Part shown: positions 45,205 to 58,470 of the stretch, in pieces
How positions within the stretch are numbered: position 1 is the stretch's first letter
How the letters are laid out: each line of letters opens with the position of its first letter
Origin: Coptis chinensis
Taxonomy: Eukaryota; Streptophyta; Magnoliopsida; Ranunculales; Ranunculaceae
Reading direction: 5' to 3'
Assembly: GCA_015680905.1 (NCBI GenBank)
Contig: CM027378.1
Span: 83,853,501 to 83,917,500, forward strand
DNA length: 64,000 nucleotides
Translations under genes and position numbers: made by a program
Notes under the pieces: model-generated
Seen by the model: only the letters and a program-made list of their open reading frames with translations
What the model was told of the DNA's origin: nothing
Database searches by the model: none

Positions 45205-46620
45205 GTTTCAGATAAAAATGGCACTTTTCAGTTTTTATTTATGTTGATGTGTCGAAATGAAGATGCAATTTGTTTTGATGATGTTATTACATGCATGGGT
45301 GCATGTTAAGTGTTAACTCAATTTCTGGTTTGCATTTTATCTGATATTTTTTTTTAAATGAAAATTTTATTGATACTGATAACGAATTTAATAATTAGGA
45401 CAAGCGTGCAACAAATTGCGCCGCAAATAATTTCTAAATAGTAAATTTATTAGAACCAGCTATCATAACGTTAATGTTCATAACTTTCTGAAGTCTCTTA
45501 AAAAACTCAATATACTGTTTTTTTTTGAAGTTAATTGCTAGAGTTTATGTAAGGAAAGGAGGCCAAATCACTCCTTCAAAGCTTCAATACAGAACATTTC
45601 ACTACATACATACACTCGTATAGTGCTATTTTTGTATGACGGTTCTGAATAACTGCAGCACAACATATCACTCAAAATTGTACTTATTGGAGAACCATAT
45701 ATCTTTTATACAAGAGTTGGTCTACTCCGAGAATATTTTCACAGGGACTAGATCTTTAGATATGTGATCCAACAGTCCGAAAATCAAAAACAAAAAGTAA
45801 ATTTGTTTTTTTATTTTCAGAACGTTGGATCATATTTTGATACAATTGAACGTGATCCCTCACAGATTTTCCTCGATATAAGATTGCAACAAGTGGCATG
45901 CTTTGCCTTATTTTCATGGATCATGATTGATTGAGCAGAATTTCCATCATTAAGTGTACGTGGGGCTGTAGTCAACCATCATTACCATATGGGGCTTGCA
46001 ATATTGATGATTTGATTCGAAGTTTGAAACCAAGGATTCGACATATAATAAATACCATACGTCCATACTCATTACATATTAACAATACTCTAAGAAAGGA
46101 AGAAAGGGAGAGCACGAGAATGGGCGTGTTGATTGTTTTCTAATTTTAGGTTTGGATTTTTCTTCACTGTCATTATTATATAGGCTAGAGGGAAATCATG
46201 GGCATCTTTTGTTTCTATTTGATACGGTAGGTTTGTTATTATCGAAAAATAAAATAAAAATGATATGGTAGCTTTGTTTTTATATAATTGTGGACAAGTG
46301 AAGGGGATGTTTCCGCGACTATCCCCATATCATTTCGATCACATCCTCACTTCCCAAGTGAGTGACTGTTTTAGAGTGCTTATGCCCGTATGTATGGTGG
46401 GTTCCTCACATTGTTGCTATGATTCCCACCCACTTCCAAAAGTTAGGTGTTTTGGTCGTGACTCTTTGGTGGTGACATTGTCTGTTTTTGGACAGTACCT
46501 CCTAACATACAAAATATTGTTGCAGTCCATAAAAAAAAAAGTTTATTGTTTTTTTTTTCTATTTCCTAACTTACCCTTTTAGCCAATTTTATCTTTTAAT
46601 TTTCATTTGTTATATTCTTA
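45205..46620. other. Intergenic, no gene seen
   Basis: Non-coding AT-rich DNA up to the TTA target duplication of the Harbinger element (46618-46620). Short open frames here match nothing I recognise. Confidence 0.5.
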
Positions 46621-46980
46621 GACCAACTCCAATGGTGCATCTATCTAATTGACCATATGTGCGGCAACTAACCTCCAACAAATCTGCTAACCTCAAACAC
46701 GTTAAATAGTCGTATGGAGTGCAACACCGATGTGGAGTGTGAGACTCTCAACCTCCGTATCACCAGTGACCTCCAAAAACAAAACCAAACGCCCTCTATT
46801 TCTCCAATTATCCTATTACCCTATTCACACTCCACGTGATTTGGAGTGTGGGCATCTATTTGGTTGGAGACGAAATTCCTATATAGTTATCTGTATTTGC
46901 TTAAATTTGGGGGAATAACATATAATACCATATTTAGGTAAGATACTTTCCTAACATTAAACACCAAATTTTTAGGAGAG

Positions 46981-47096
46981 TTTTTTCATCTTTAGGAGAG
47001 TCACATGTTGATATTTTTTCATAGCAACAATTTGGGAGATACTTTCCTAACAACAATTTGGTGTTTTTTCATCTTTAGGAGAGTCACATGTTGATG
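46981..47096. repeat. 32-bp direct repeat near the Harbinger left end
   Basis: A 32-base sequence beginning TTTTTTCATCTTTAGGAGAG occurs at 46981-47012 and again at 47065-47096. A related motif (reverse complement, CATCTTTAGGAAAG) lies near the right end at about 60852-60865, so it may be a subterminal repeat. Confidence 0.6.
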
Positions 47097-47402
47097 AAAA
47101 TACCAAACCAAATACCAAATCGGCCAAAATTTGGTTCCAGCTTTGGTGCTGTATTAAATCTCTCACGCGATTTTGAAAAAACCGTGCGGTTTTTTGAACA
47201 CCGCATGGGCTTGGGCTGCTAAGTGGGCTTCTATGGCGCGGTTTTGAAAATACCACGTGATTTTTCCAAAACCGCGTGCTCTCAATGAAGAAACGGGCAA
47301 AAAACGGCTATATCTTTCTAACACTATAAATTGAAACACTCACACAATAGTTTTACACTCACTTCTTTTCTCTACTCTCTACTTTTTACTCTTAAAACAA
47401 CA

Positions 47403-48371
47403 ATGACTAGTAAAGAACCAAAATCAAAATCTAGAAGGGCTTCATGGATACAAGAAAAAGATGTTGCTCTCACCAATAGTTGGCTACAAATTAGTCAAGA
47501 TGCATGATGTAGTAGAAAATGAGGAAAAGGCAAACGATTTTTGGAGTAGGATTCTAAATGCATTTCATGCAAATATAGGAAGAATGACCGAACGCAACTT
47601 GACGGGCATGAAACACCGTTGGACTCTCATTCAAGCTAATATCAACAAGTTTCATGCTATTCTTTATAAGATTCAAGCATCTCCTCCAAGTGACTATAAT
47701 GACAATATGATTATAAGTATTTACTTTTTATTTGTTATTTTGATTCACAAATACATTTTTCAATTCTAATTTAGTTTTTTCTTAATTAGTAGGTTGAAGA
47801 AGCAATAAGTGCATATGGGATGCATAATGAGGTTTGGAAGTGGATGCAATGCTATAATATGGTGAAAGACTCACCCAAATGGAAGAGGCTACAGTTGAGA
47901 AATGATTTGCGACCCACCAAAAAGTCGAAGTCAAACAGTGGGGAAGGAGGTTCATCAGTTCCAATATCAACTACGACAACTCAACCAATGGATTATGATC
48001 CACACCAAGTTGATGGGCTGGAGGATAGGCCTGTTGGAAAGAAAGAAGAAAAGAGAAGAAGACAAAAAGAGAAAGAAAAAGGTGATTCTAAAGTGGAGGA
48101 ATCCGCTAAGAAACTTGATGATTTTCTGGTGAAACTTTCTAAAACCACCAAAGAAAGCCATAACTTGGAAGCTCAAAGACAATTGAAGAAAGATGAGATG
48201 GAATCCGGAAAACTTCAATTGAAGAAAAGTACGATGGATTGGAAGCTCCAAATCCAAAAAGAAAAACTTCAATTGAAGAAAGATGCGCTCCGAGTTCGAG
48301 AAGATGAAAATGGTGCGAAAATACTAGGAATAAAATTAGAAGGATTACCCGAAGATGAGCGCGAAATTTGA
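47403..48371 (+). pseudogene. PIF/Harbinger ORF1 (Myb-like DNA-binding protein), degenerate
   Basis: Starts MTSKEPKSKSRRASWIQ, then a trihelix/Myb-like segment (KDVALTNSWLQISQDA). A frameshift near 47500 leads into VVENEEKANDFWSRI and MKHRWTLIQANINKF. An apparent intron at about 47717-47792 separates a last exon with SPKWK, a charged coiled-coil and the NAM-associated type of C-terminus (to DEREI). ORF1 proteins assist the Harbinger transposase in DNA binding and nuclear import (family knowledge). The frameshift and the out-of-phase intron join indicate it is dead. Confidence 0.7.
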
Positions 48372-49251
48372 CAACTCAAAAAGGCAGAAATTTTACAAAA
48401 AATGAAGAATCGACTTGGCAATATCACTGATAGTAGTCAAAGTACGTAGTGCATAGTCTAAATTTGAGTTTGTATGTCTTTTAATTTGAGTCTTTTAATT
48501 TATGTCTTTTAATTTATGATGTACTTTAATTTGAGTTTGTATTTTGATTTTAATTTGAGTTAAGTTACCTTAATTTAAAGTTGATACTTTTTATCATTAT
48601 AAAATAAATTCAACAGAGTCTACTTTGTATTTTCAAAATTCTCATATACACAAATCATTTCATAAAACCACAAATATATAGAAATAAACTTGGAACACAA
48701 ATACATAGAAATTGAAACTATAAATAAACACAAAGTCCAAATGAAGTGCAAATAGAAATATAAATCAAGTCTGACCACGCCTCCCACGCCTACTCTACAA
48801 ATGCTCGACCAAGTCATTATTCAATATATCATGAACAACTTTTGAACGAACCCTCTCAAAGCCAAATGCCCAACGAGATAGAACAAAGTGGCGTTGATAT
48901 TCAGATGCACTTTCTCTATGTGGCACTTCATACTCAGGAATATTCTGCGGGATATCCGTTTCACATTCATCTTCCACAATCATATTGTGTAAAATGATGC
49001 AAACCCTCATAACAGTAGTCATGGTCTCCAAATACCATAACCTGCACGGATTCACTAAAATAGCCCAACGCGACTTCAATATACCAAACGCCCGCTCTAT
49101 GTTTTTTCTAGTAGCTTTTTGTTTCTTTGCAAAATATTTGTTTTGTGTAACAGTCGGTTTAGCAATCATTGAATTAACGTGGCATAATTAAGATAAATAC
49201 CATCAGCCAAGTAATAACCCATATCATAATGATGGCCATTCACAGTGTAGT

Positions 49252-50133
49252 TGATAAGAGTCCAAAACTGTAGTTTTAACCCTTTTAATATTATCGCTTT
49301 TGACCAATTATGTGATTAATAAGTAAGAGTTAGTACTGCTATCGTATTCTTATGTATTTCAGGCATTGGAGTTGAATATGTGCAGAAATGAGCCCCTTTT
49401 GTGAGATAAATGAGCAAGGGTTAGTTGCTAAGAAGTTCTGTGATTAAAGGCAAAGATTCAAGGAGAAAAAACCTTTTTAAAGCCTGGTCAAAGCTGAAAA
49501 GTTAAAGTCAACGCGGGCAGAAACATTGCACAAAAGTCAACAGAACTTCTGAAAGCCGTATCTTTGGACTCAGACCTCGGAATTGGGCCTACCTTATGTC
49601 AAAACGACCGGCTCGGAAATAGCTTTCCAATGGTCTAAAACTTGACCCAATCAAAAGAGCAGAAGTGGGCAAAAAGTTTGTGGAAGTCAAATCTAACTGA
49701 AAAGGCCTCTGTGGACTGAAAAATTGGGTTTTGGGCTCGATTTTTCGGCCCAAAACATGGCTCCTCAGCCCATGCACGAAAACATGGATCTGGTCTCCTC
49801 CATTTGTATGGAAAAGACTTAGCTCTTAAGGATACCTAGATCTAGATTAGAAAATTAGGTTGGACTCTATTAATTAGTTAGAATAGCTTGTTTTAGATCT
49901 AGTTTTTACCTTCAATTAATTAGTGTTAGAACAAATTAGATTATTATTTAGAATCACTATTAGTTTTATAATAAAGTATTAGTTTTCATTTCAATTTAAT
50001 TATTGATTAAATTCTTATTTAGTTTTAGTTGTTTTAAATTCATAAATTAGGTTGTCTTCATTTTGATTCTTAGACTATTGTTAAAATTAGATTTATAAAG
50101 TTTAAATTAGTTATTGAATTATGACTTGTTATT
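49252..50133 (+). repeat. 5' LTR of the nested retrotransposon, truncated
   Basis: Aligns with the start of the 3' LTR from TGATAAGA to ATGACTTGTTATT with scattered substitutions. The last roughly 320 bases of the 3' LTR have no counterpart here, so a deletion has removed the LTR end and probably the primer-binding site. Confidence 0.75.
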
Positions 50134-50824
50134 CCCCTTTTGCCTTGCACAAAGCGCCCCCTCCCTCCCTTGTGTCTACTGAATCACAGAGAAGAATACT
50201 GTGGTAAAGACATTTTTAAATTTCCAAAAATTCTGAAAGTTTTCAAGTATAATATTTAAGGTGTTATTGATTTACTGGAATATTTTCAGAATTTTCCTAA
50301 TTGTTTTACCTTGTGAACAAATACGATCTTTACAGTGCTGCATTTCAGTTTTCAAACCGTAAGTTCTTGAAAAACAGACGAGTAAGGTTACTTAGGCAGT
50401 TTCAAAAACTCTAAACTTTTTACAGGAGTATCTATCTTAAGTCAGGAGTTTTCAGTAAAAATTTGACGAGTTTTTGATTTTTTTTTACCTCCTAACTCGT
50501 GGAGTGTTTTCAGTGTGTTTCTGCAGTTTTGCAAACACTTAATTTATAGAACAACGGCCGATAAAGAGGGTTTGTAGAATTCCAATTGCTCTAAATTTTT
50601 TACAGGAATACCCATTATCTGTCAGGAGTCTCCAATAAAATTTTGGTGATTTTTTGTCTCTGTTTTAATTGGTTAACCATTCAGTTGTTTGTATTATGTT
50701 CGAAAACTGTTTCACAAACTTTGAAGGGCAGTAGAAGGAATTTCATAGCTTCGATTGATTTGAAATTTTACAGGCTACTCGATAGGCATTTTATCAAACT
50801 ACTGTAAAAATTTCAAATTTTTTG

Positions 50825-51030
50825 GAGCGCACCCCGCGCCTTAGATAGCCTATTTCCAAAGCGCCGGCTTCAACCGACCCCTAGACATTGTGTCAAGCAC
50901 GACGAAGCGCCAGCGCCTAGATAGCCTATTTCAAAGCCCCTGCGCTCAACCCTCACCGCTTGGACATTGTGTCAAGCACGAAGCGACCCGCACCCTAGGT
51001 AGCCTATTTCCAAAGCTCCCAGCTCAACCA
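50825..51030. repeat. GC-rich tandem repeat, about three units of roughly 80 bp
   Basis: TAGATAGCCTATTTCCAAAG-type blocks at about 50842, 50916 and 50996 alternate with GACATTGTGTCAAGCACGA at about 50885 and 50962. GC content stands out against the AT-rich element. Confidence 0.6.
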
Positions 51031-51406
51031 CCTGGAACTTGAGTTAGGGGGGGCGCGACCCGGCGGCCGGTCGGCCTATCAAGGCCATTTTCGAAAAGAA
51101 CCAGCCCTCTTATGGAGCGACCCGATTTTTCGCAGGTCAGGTCAAATTTTCATTTCTTCAATTTATTAAGTGTTTCTAACATTATACAAACACTGAGATC
51201 GCGTATACAAGACGCTATTCAAACGCGTAGCAAGGAGGCATTCAGGTACTCCTTCTTCCACTCCTCGCCTCTTATGTCAGAGGAGTTTAATTCTAGTATA
51301 ATCAAGCTTCTTTTTCGTAAACGTTAACGCACATGCCTATCTAGAAATTTATAGTTAGAGTTTCATTTGCATATTAATTGTCTTAGAATATATTTTTAAA
51401 ACCAAT

Positions 51407-51706
51407 ATGGCATATCAATATGTAGACGAACAATCATGTGATTATTATGTAAACCCTTCACCATGTTCATGCTGCGGTAGTCCTTGCCATTGGGCTTCTC
51501 ATTGCCCATCATACCAAGAGTTTAGACCTACTATAAAATATAATAATAATTATGAGCCTCAATTTTCAAATTTTCATAGTAACCAATACAATCAAGAGTT
51601 TTCTAGTCATCCAAACTATACATGGAGTCAACCTAACCCAGCACAGTACGAAATCAACCAGAGTTACTCAAACGCCAATAACTATGACTATCAAACACTG
51701 TACTAA
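51407..51706 (+). CDS. Gag-like fragment with CCHC zinc knuckle
   Basis: A 99-residue frame. CSCCGSPCHWASHC fits C-X2-C-X4-H-X4-C, the retrotransposon nucleocapsid zinc knuckle, followed by an Asn/Tyr/Gln-rich tail. It lies where gag is expected downstream of the 5' LTR. Upstream capsid sequence is not recognisable. It is probably the remnant of a gag protein that binds element RNA. Further short frames follow (51758-51964, 51970 on), suggesting an originally longer frame. Confidence 0.5.
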   Translation: MAYQYVDEQSCDYYVNPSPCSCCGSPCHWASHCPSYQEFRPTIKYNNNYEPQFSNFHSNQYNQEFSSHPNYTWSQPNPAQYEINQSYSNANNYDYQTLY

Positions 51707-52095
51707 CTAGAACCACACCACCAAGCTTCCCCTCCGCTAACAACATTTGATAAAATAATGGCCCAAAACAAAATAATACTTCAGAACCTAGAACGGACAA
51801 GATTGATGCTAACCTCACCTACGCCAGACCTTTCCACCATGCCAGAAATCACCCACCCATCTAGCTCACCACCCTTTTTAGACCAAATTTCCCAACAAAT
51901 AGCCAACAATGGAAAAACGTTTAGAGAACAAAATGCAGAAACCCAACTATGCTTTAGAATCTAGCCAAAATGATTTCCATGATCCCCTTGCCTAACACAG
52001 AACTTTCAACCTTGCCAGAGATCGACACACAAGATGAACCATTATCTTCCCATGACCCTCCCATTAACCATTATATTAACTCCACACACAACCTG

Positions 52096-55000
52096 TGTCA
52101 CGCCCCGAGACCCCACACACACATCCCGAGGACGAGGAGTGAATCTCGAGGCTGACACCCAAGTCTAACGAAATTTCGGCAGAGTTTCCTTTGTTTAATC
52201 GACATTCGTAAACCCTAAAACCTGTCATAACCCCTGAACATCTCATAATTCATTCTTCCAACCATATATATATCCAACAACCATATATACTACTCTTAAC
52301 TTTAAATACTACAGGGATATGACAATATCTACAAAACAAGGGAGAATTGTTGCCAAATACGATTATTACATCAAAATGACCTAGCTTTCTATATATACAA
52401 CAAAAGAAACTAGTCTATCTCTATACAACCAAAAGTATGAACTTGACTCTGTCCTCGTCAAGCATAAGAAAATCCTCCCAAATCACCATAACCGTCATCA
52501 CTAGGGTTAGGGAAAACCTCCTCCGCAACTGGCTCGTCTGAAATGTTAAGTAGGATGAGCAAACAACTATGCCCAGTAGAAACACATATAGCCAATAAAT
52601 AGTTACTTATAGAAAACATTTAAAACATGCAGGGTTTCCATAAAAGTATTCAAATATCGTGACTATATATATACATCACTAACTAGCAGAAATCATCTCG
52701 ACATGCTTCATTGATATACAAAATATAGTTTTTCACAATCATCATACACTATTGTGGCGTGATCCTATTAGAATGGTGAAGTACGGTACGGTACTTTCGA
52801 TTGATCATAGGCAATCTCGGTTCAAGTACTTTTTCGATTGTGAACCATGCACCATTGTTTTCGATTTTTACGGGGAGGAGGAGCTGAAATGCCGTTGTTG
52901 TGTTCAGTATACACAAAATCCCCAAAGCTTTTAGGGCTCGGTGGGCCTGTGACCCACGACCCCCATACGGGTGTCACCTAACTTACTACGGTGTCAACCG
53001 TTCGACGACTGCAGATCGCTTTTCGGGATCGACACACATCCATGAGTGGACTAAACTCTCACTCTCGGCCTAAACCTCATCGAGGTAGCATGTAACCCTA
53101 CACAAGCTAATCACCATCTGGCGTGACACGCATTACAAGCATGGTTATCTAGAAAAGTAGAAAAGGAATTCCCGGACTACATCCAGTGATGCATCCCTTT
53201 AAAGGTGGCCCACCACCTCGAAAGGTGTACACCACAGTTGGAATCCTAAAGCGAACTGCCGTCTTCGGAATTGCGACAACAGTTCCTTCTTTATAGGAAT
53301 TCACAATTCCTTTTCTAAATCCCCTCGTGATAAGCATAGTAATATCTATATATATACTCATATTACCGATTGTTTTCAAATACTCTAGTTACCTATTTAG
53401 TTTTTTCTTTTAAAACTGTTGATTCTGTAGGTGTGAGTTCCTGGATTTCCTACCATCGAGTAAAAACAACCTATGACTCCCAAACGGGCCAGTCATAGTA
53501 AATGACAACCGATGATTCCCAAACGGCGAATCATCGTAAATAACACAACCATCCCGGGAACAATCCAGAACCTCCCACCTAGTTACAAACACCCGGGTAA
53601 TCCTCACCCGCATACAAAATCTATCTCTCTGTCTCCTTACTGAGACAAGAGACGCGAACCCTTCCCAAAACCAGTTTTTCTCTTTTAACAAAGAAAACAA
53701 ATCTCCGCTACCCCGATTTTACCAAAAAAACCATTAATTTCACACGAAAGCTATCTATATATATAGTTTATAGCGAGGAAATACAGTGCAAAACATGAAT
53801 ATCATATATACATGCATGGTTGATACATAACTATCTATTTCCTATTTAAACAATTCAAATCATGCATGAAAATAAGCAGACCATATATTGGTATGTAGGT
53901 TCCTACCTTAGCAAGCTCCTTCTCTTCAAGCCCACTTAACCAAATCGAGCCCGCTTAACCGAATCAACTCGAATTCACTCCTATAATAGCATATACATAT
54001 ACGTCGGTTGTTAGAATTGATCGAACAACGAGGAATTCTTAACTAGTGTAAGCCGAGAAGAAATCTCGACGTTAAGAATTGGGTTTCGGATAAATTTTCA
54101 TCTAACTACCGTTAACAGAGCTACATGCCATTTCTGGCACTATTACTTTGACAGTCTCTACGGCTATTTCGGGCCATGGCAGACCCTCATATCGACGCCA
54201 ATCCTATCGCATCCCACTTCCAAGTCCAAATTTCAACTACAACCAATTCCACACTCTTTGATTCATATTAAATCTAACAACAATTACTGTCGTGTTCCTT
54301 ATCAATCGTGCATTACTCAATCAAATCCTAAACAAGTTTAAACTAACATAACTTCTCTAAAATAAAGTGAATATAGATAATTCTTATCGAGTCAGCAAAC
54401 AAACTCGCTCCTCTAGCTTTCTTCTCTATCAGTTTCACTTCATTCTAGCTTCTCCAACTGCTACCGCCGAAATACCACACACCCCATTCAATATTTTCAT
54501 CAATACATCACAAGCTATCGACATCGAGTTTAAACTATTTGATTGAGGCGAAAATAACTCACATTTCACTTCGATTTCGCTTGGTACGCTCAAAATTCAC
54601 TAGCTTCTCCAACTGCTACTGCCGAAATCCCACACCCCCGTTCAATATTTTCAGTAACACATCAAATCTATTGAAATGAGTTTAAACTAGTTGTTTGAAA
54701 CAAATTAAACTCACCCGGCAGCGGCGGTACGACGAAATTCTACTCAATTTGAATATTCACGCTTGATTTTAGTGTTACTAAGATTGGGTGTGAGGAATTG
54801 TTGGTTTGGATCACTGAAATTGGGGAGAATTTAGGTTTCTCTCTCCTAGGGTTTGAGAGGTGCGAAATTGGGGAAGAAATTTGGTTTCGCGATTTTGGTT
54901 TGGCCGATTTTTGGTTTTTTTTTGTTTCGTGCGTTTTTGGTTTAGTGCGATACGGGGGTTTTTTTTTTTTTTTTTTTTTGTTGTTGTTGTTGTTGTTATT

Positions 55001-55402
55001 GTTTAGCTAATTAGGCCCAAGCCCAATATGACCAAATTAGGCTTAAGGCATAATTAGACTTCTAACCACTAACTCGTTTGACGTCGCGTCGTAATTATTT
55101 TTCCGGCCCATCCCGCTAAATTTAATCTCCTATCTTCTATCTCACTGCAGGCTATAACGATGACCCACTCATGCGTGTAAGCTGTTAACTCGTGCCAGCT
55201 TCGAATGCAGAAAACCGCTAACCGGCATTTTGTCAAATTTTCGCATATGGGTCGCTTACCTAACGTGACTTATGAGTCGGAGTTAAGTTTCAGTAAGTTA
55301 CGTACGTTTGAAATATAAACCCGACGACCAATTTACATAAATGACCCTAGATTTAATATGAAATTTACAAAAATACCCTTAACGAGAATTTGAGTCTTTA
55401 CA
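52096..55402. mobile_element. 3.3-kb solo LTR nested in the LARD-like element
   Basis: Begins TGTCACGCCCCGAG and ends GAGTCTTTACA, bounded by the 5-bp duplication ACCTG at 52091-52095 and 55403-55407. No second LTR or internal coding region was found, so recombination between LTRs is the likely origin. Reading across the empty site joins NSTHNL to NEEILEDD in one frame. It contains a T run and (GTT)n at 54959-54998. Orientation not determined. Confidence 0.65.
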
Positions 55403-55407
55403 ACCTG

Positions 55408-56280
55408 AATGAGGAAATTCTTGAAGACGACTCTGTAGGACTTGTTTCGGATGACCATGATGCCATTGAGGAAACTTATATTGTTTTAGAGGATGAGAGT
55501 GAGGAAATAGAAATCAACAATTCTAATCTAAGGCATGAATAAGGTAATGTGCAGAAATTAAAGGAAGTAACATCTTTAGAGCAATGTGAATCTAAATTTA
55601 GTTTGACAGTTGAGGAAATAACAATGGAAAACATAGATGAAATACTTACAGATAAAGCCACGAACCACAACTTTATAAATTCAGCTAAGCTAGATGAAAA
55701 ATTCTATGATTTCTTAAGAGTATGTGAGGATCCACCAACTGATAAACCATCAACTGACCACCATCCACCTGAGTTACCACCTCCTACAATCCAACCATCT
55801 ACCACAACTAAGCCATCCATTCACCCACCATTTCAGAAAAAACTCGAATTTGCACTTGAGCCTATTGCCTCAGAGACCCTCTATAATTTTTTCAACCCTC
55901 ACGGTGAAGAGTGTTTTCCTAGTACACAATCCCATGAGTACACCATTCCTGTAGTTGAGAGCCTAGCTTTGACCGAGTGTAGTGAGAAACCTAGTTTGTC
56001 TTATTTTTCCTCATCTAAGCCTCATGAAAGACATCAAAATCCATATTTCATTCCTTTCTCACCTAAAATATCACTAATTCATCTTTTGGGTCATTCTAAC
56101 TCTTTAAAACAGCAACAACATGATGGTTTGCATATATTTTTTGATGGGTTACATAAGTTTTTTTTCATTCTTCTACATAATTATTTCCAATTATACAATT
56201 TTATTCTGTTTGGGGGTGCATTTAGTATCATGTTTTTATGGCTAGACATCCAACTCTTTCGGCTATTAGTTTATAGTTGA
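55408..56280 (+). pseudogene. Proline-rich internal frame of the LARD-like element
   Basis: Continues the frame broken by the solo LTR: acidic stretch (LEDESEEIEI), one in-frame TAA at 55540-55542, then 243 residues with a Pro/Thr-rich section (DHHPPELPPPTIQPSTTTKP) and a hydrophobic C-terminus (FILFGGAFSIMFLWLDIQLF) that could cross a membrane. Similar C-termini occur in plant LTR elements as I recall them, without known function. No enzymatic motif seen. Confidence 0.5.
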
Positions 56281-58470
56281 CCACGCATCATCCATTTTGT
56301 GTCACCCCAGTTTTTGCTTGTTTGGGGGTGCACACAATCTAGGGGAATCTGACTTAAAACGACCCCATATTAAGTCTAGGAGAATCTGACTTTAAAAGAC
56401 CCATATAATTTCTTGTAAAATACCACCTTAATGGAGTATATAGACCACAAAGTTTGAAAAAAAATTTCAAACTTCAAAAGAGTTTCAAATTTTGTTTGGG
56501 GGTGGCGTATTTTGGTATTTCATTTCAAATCTTTTTGCCACCATTTGCCTGTCATGTTTACTCCAGTAGAGTTTGTGTTAGTTAGTACATAATAGTTTAA
56601 TTGTGCTTCATATTATCATATCTTCTTTACAATATTTCTATTACAGGTACTGCCAATTTGTTGCCACGTTTTTATGGTAAATTCTTTCCTTATCTCTTTA
56701 CACTTTGAGGACAAAGCGTTTGATTATTTGGGGGTGGGATAGAAACATTTGCAAAAATTAAACACTTTTAGGATGTAAATTACGCACTTTTATTCATAAA
56801 ATATTAAAAATCATAAAAATTAGTTAGTTACATAATTTAATTGTGCTATTGAATTGTTTCATGAACCCCTTATCCCAAATTATTTGGGGGCGGTATAGAA
56901 ACATGATGTAAATGTTTAAGCACATATTAGGTTGTATATTATGTATTATTTGTCTTATAAAATTTTAAAAATTCAAAAATATAAATAAAAAGTTTATGTT
57001 TTACACTTAGTTATAATGATATTGTTCCCTTCTCCATGATGATATTAGTCTAGAAATCTCACGTAGTACTTGAATTGGGATTTAATTTTTGAAACATAGA
57101 TTAATACGTAGGTAATAGTCATTGCATCTTTTTCACGAACATCTCACATGGACATCTTTGATTGTACTTGATAGTATTTTTCTGAAACCTAGGTTAGAGT
57201 ACTTAATACATATCCTGTGAGCATCTAGCCTAAAAGCCTCATAAGAGTGAAATATCTGAGTGATGACACAAGGAAGAAGTAAATTCCGAGTAGAGAAATT
57301 ACACATCCACTTGCTTGATCACCACACCATATCCTAAGCGAGAATTTAGGCCCTCTTTGGATCGATATAGCCAGAAATTCACACCTATATGAAATTTATT
57401 ATCCACTAGTTAGCCCTTAATCGAGCTTTTCATTAGCCTTTTCACAAACCACAAATCCTTTACCCAATAAAACAAAAGAAAAAATAAAATCAGCCTACCT
57501 ATCTGGATAAGTCTAAGAAATGGGATGAGTGAAGAAAAGAGAAGAGAAATGTAAACAAAAATTAGTTAGTTGCTTCAGAAAAGAAAAAAAAAAGTTTCCA
57601 TTCAAAGAAAAGAAAAGAAGTTTCCATTCAAAGAAAAGAAAATAAAAAGAAAATAAAATAAAAACTCCAAAAATAGAATAAAACGAGTCAAAAAGCCAAA
57701 ATAAAAAGGCTAAGGATGGAAACAAAGTGTAGAAGCAAAAGAACAAGGTTTTCTCTAGTTACTTAATATGAAGACCCTACTTTCTCAGACTTGCCTTTTT
57801 GAATATCCATTTCCTTCCTTCTTTAACCAATACCTATGCCCCGTATCACCTAATAAAGACCTCTAGCTCAATTAGGAATAGGTTGGTGTGATAGTAAGTG
57901 GTAGATGTGTTTGATCGACCTCGGCTTCCTTGGATTGTCATTGATATTGTGAGGAAATGTGTGCCCACTGCACAATAGAGTTAGCAAACTTAAGTGGAAA
58001 AATCAGAGTGTTATGTGTTTTGACACATTCCTTGTGAGAACCTACTAAGGCACGTTACCCAAAAGTTTCAGAAATGGACCTGCCATTGCATTTTATATCA
58101 TAGTTCATTGTATAGTTATTTATCTTAAGATGATTTGATTATTATGCATGTATTAGTTTAAGTTTTAGAATGATCATTCTTGTTTAAATACTAGTGAGAT
58201 GTATAGATCATTGAGACATAAATAAGGAAACAATATTTTTATTTCTTAGTCGTTGTAGTATAGATGAAGTTTGTGAGTACCTTCACTGGGAAACTCTCAC
58301 GAGGCTATAACTCGTCCACTAGGGAATTCCTATTGGTTTAAGGCCTTGTTGCATATGGTCAATGCAATCGCACTCGGCGAAACGAGATTAGTTAGAACTC
58401 CATTTTTGGTCACTTATTCTAATTTCTCATATTTGCTTGAGGACAAACAAAATGCTGTTTGGGGGTGATT
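56281..58470 (+). other. 3' internal region of the LARD-like element
   Basis: Non-coding, with several TTTGGGGG motifs (about 56320, 56500, 56730, 56880, 58458) of which the last is the polypurine tract. A purine-rich AAAGAAAAG stretch lies at 57530-57690. Confidence 0.55.

Noticed and set aside
47967..48272. 101-codon minus-strand frame
   Set aside because: Antisense shadow of the Lys/Glu-rich coiled coil of Harbinger ORF1.
51407..56280. Reading the LARD-like element as an autonomous retrotransposon
   Set aside because: No reverse transcriptase, integrase or protease motif is visible in any frame between the LTRs.
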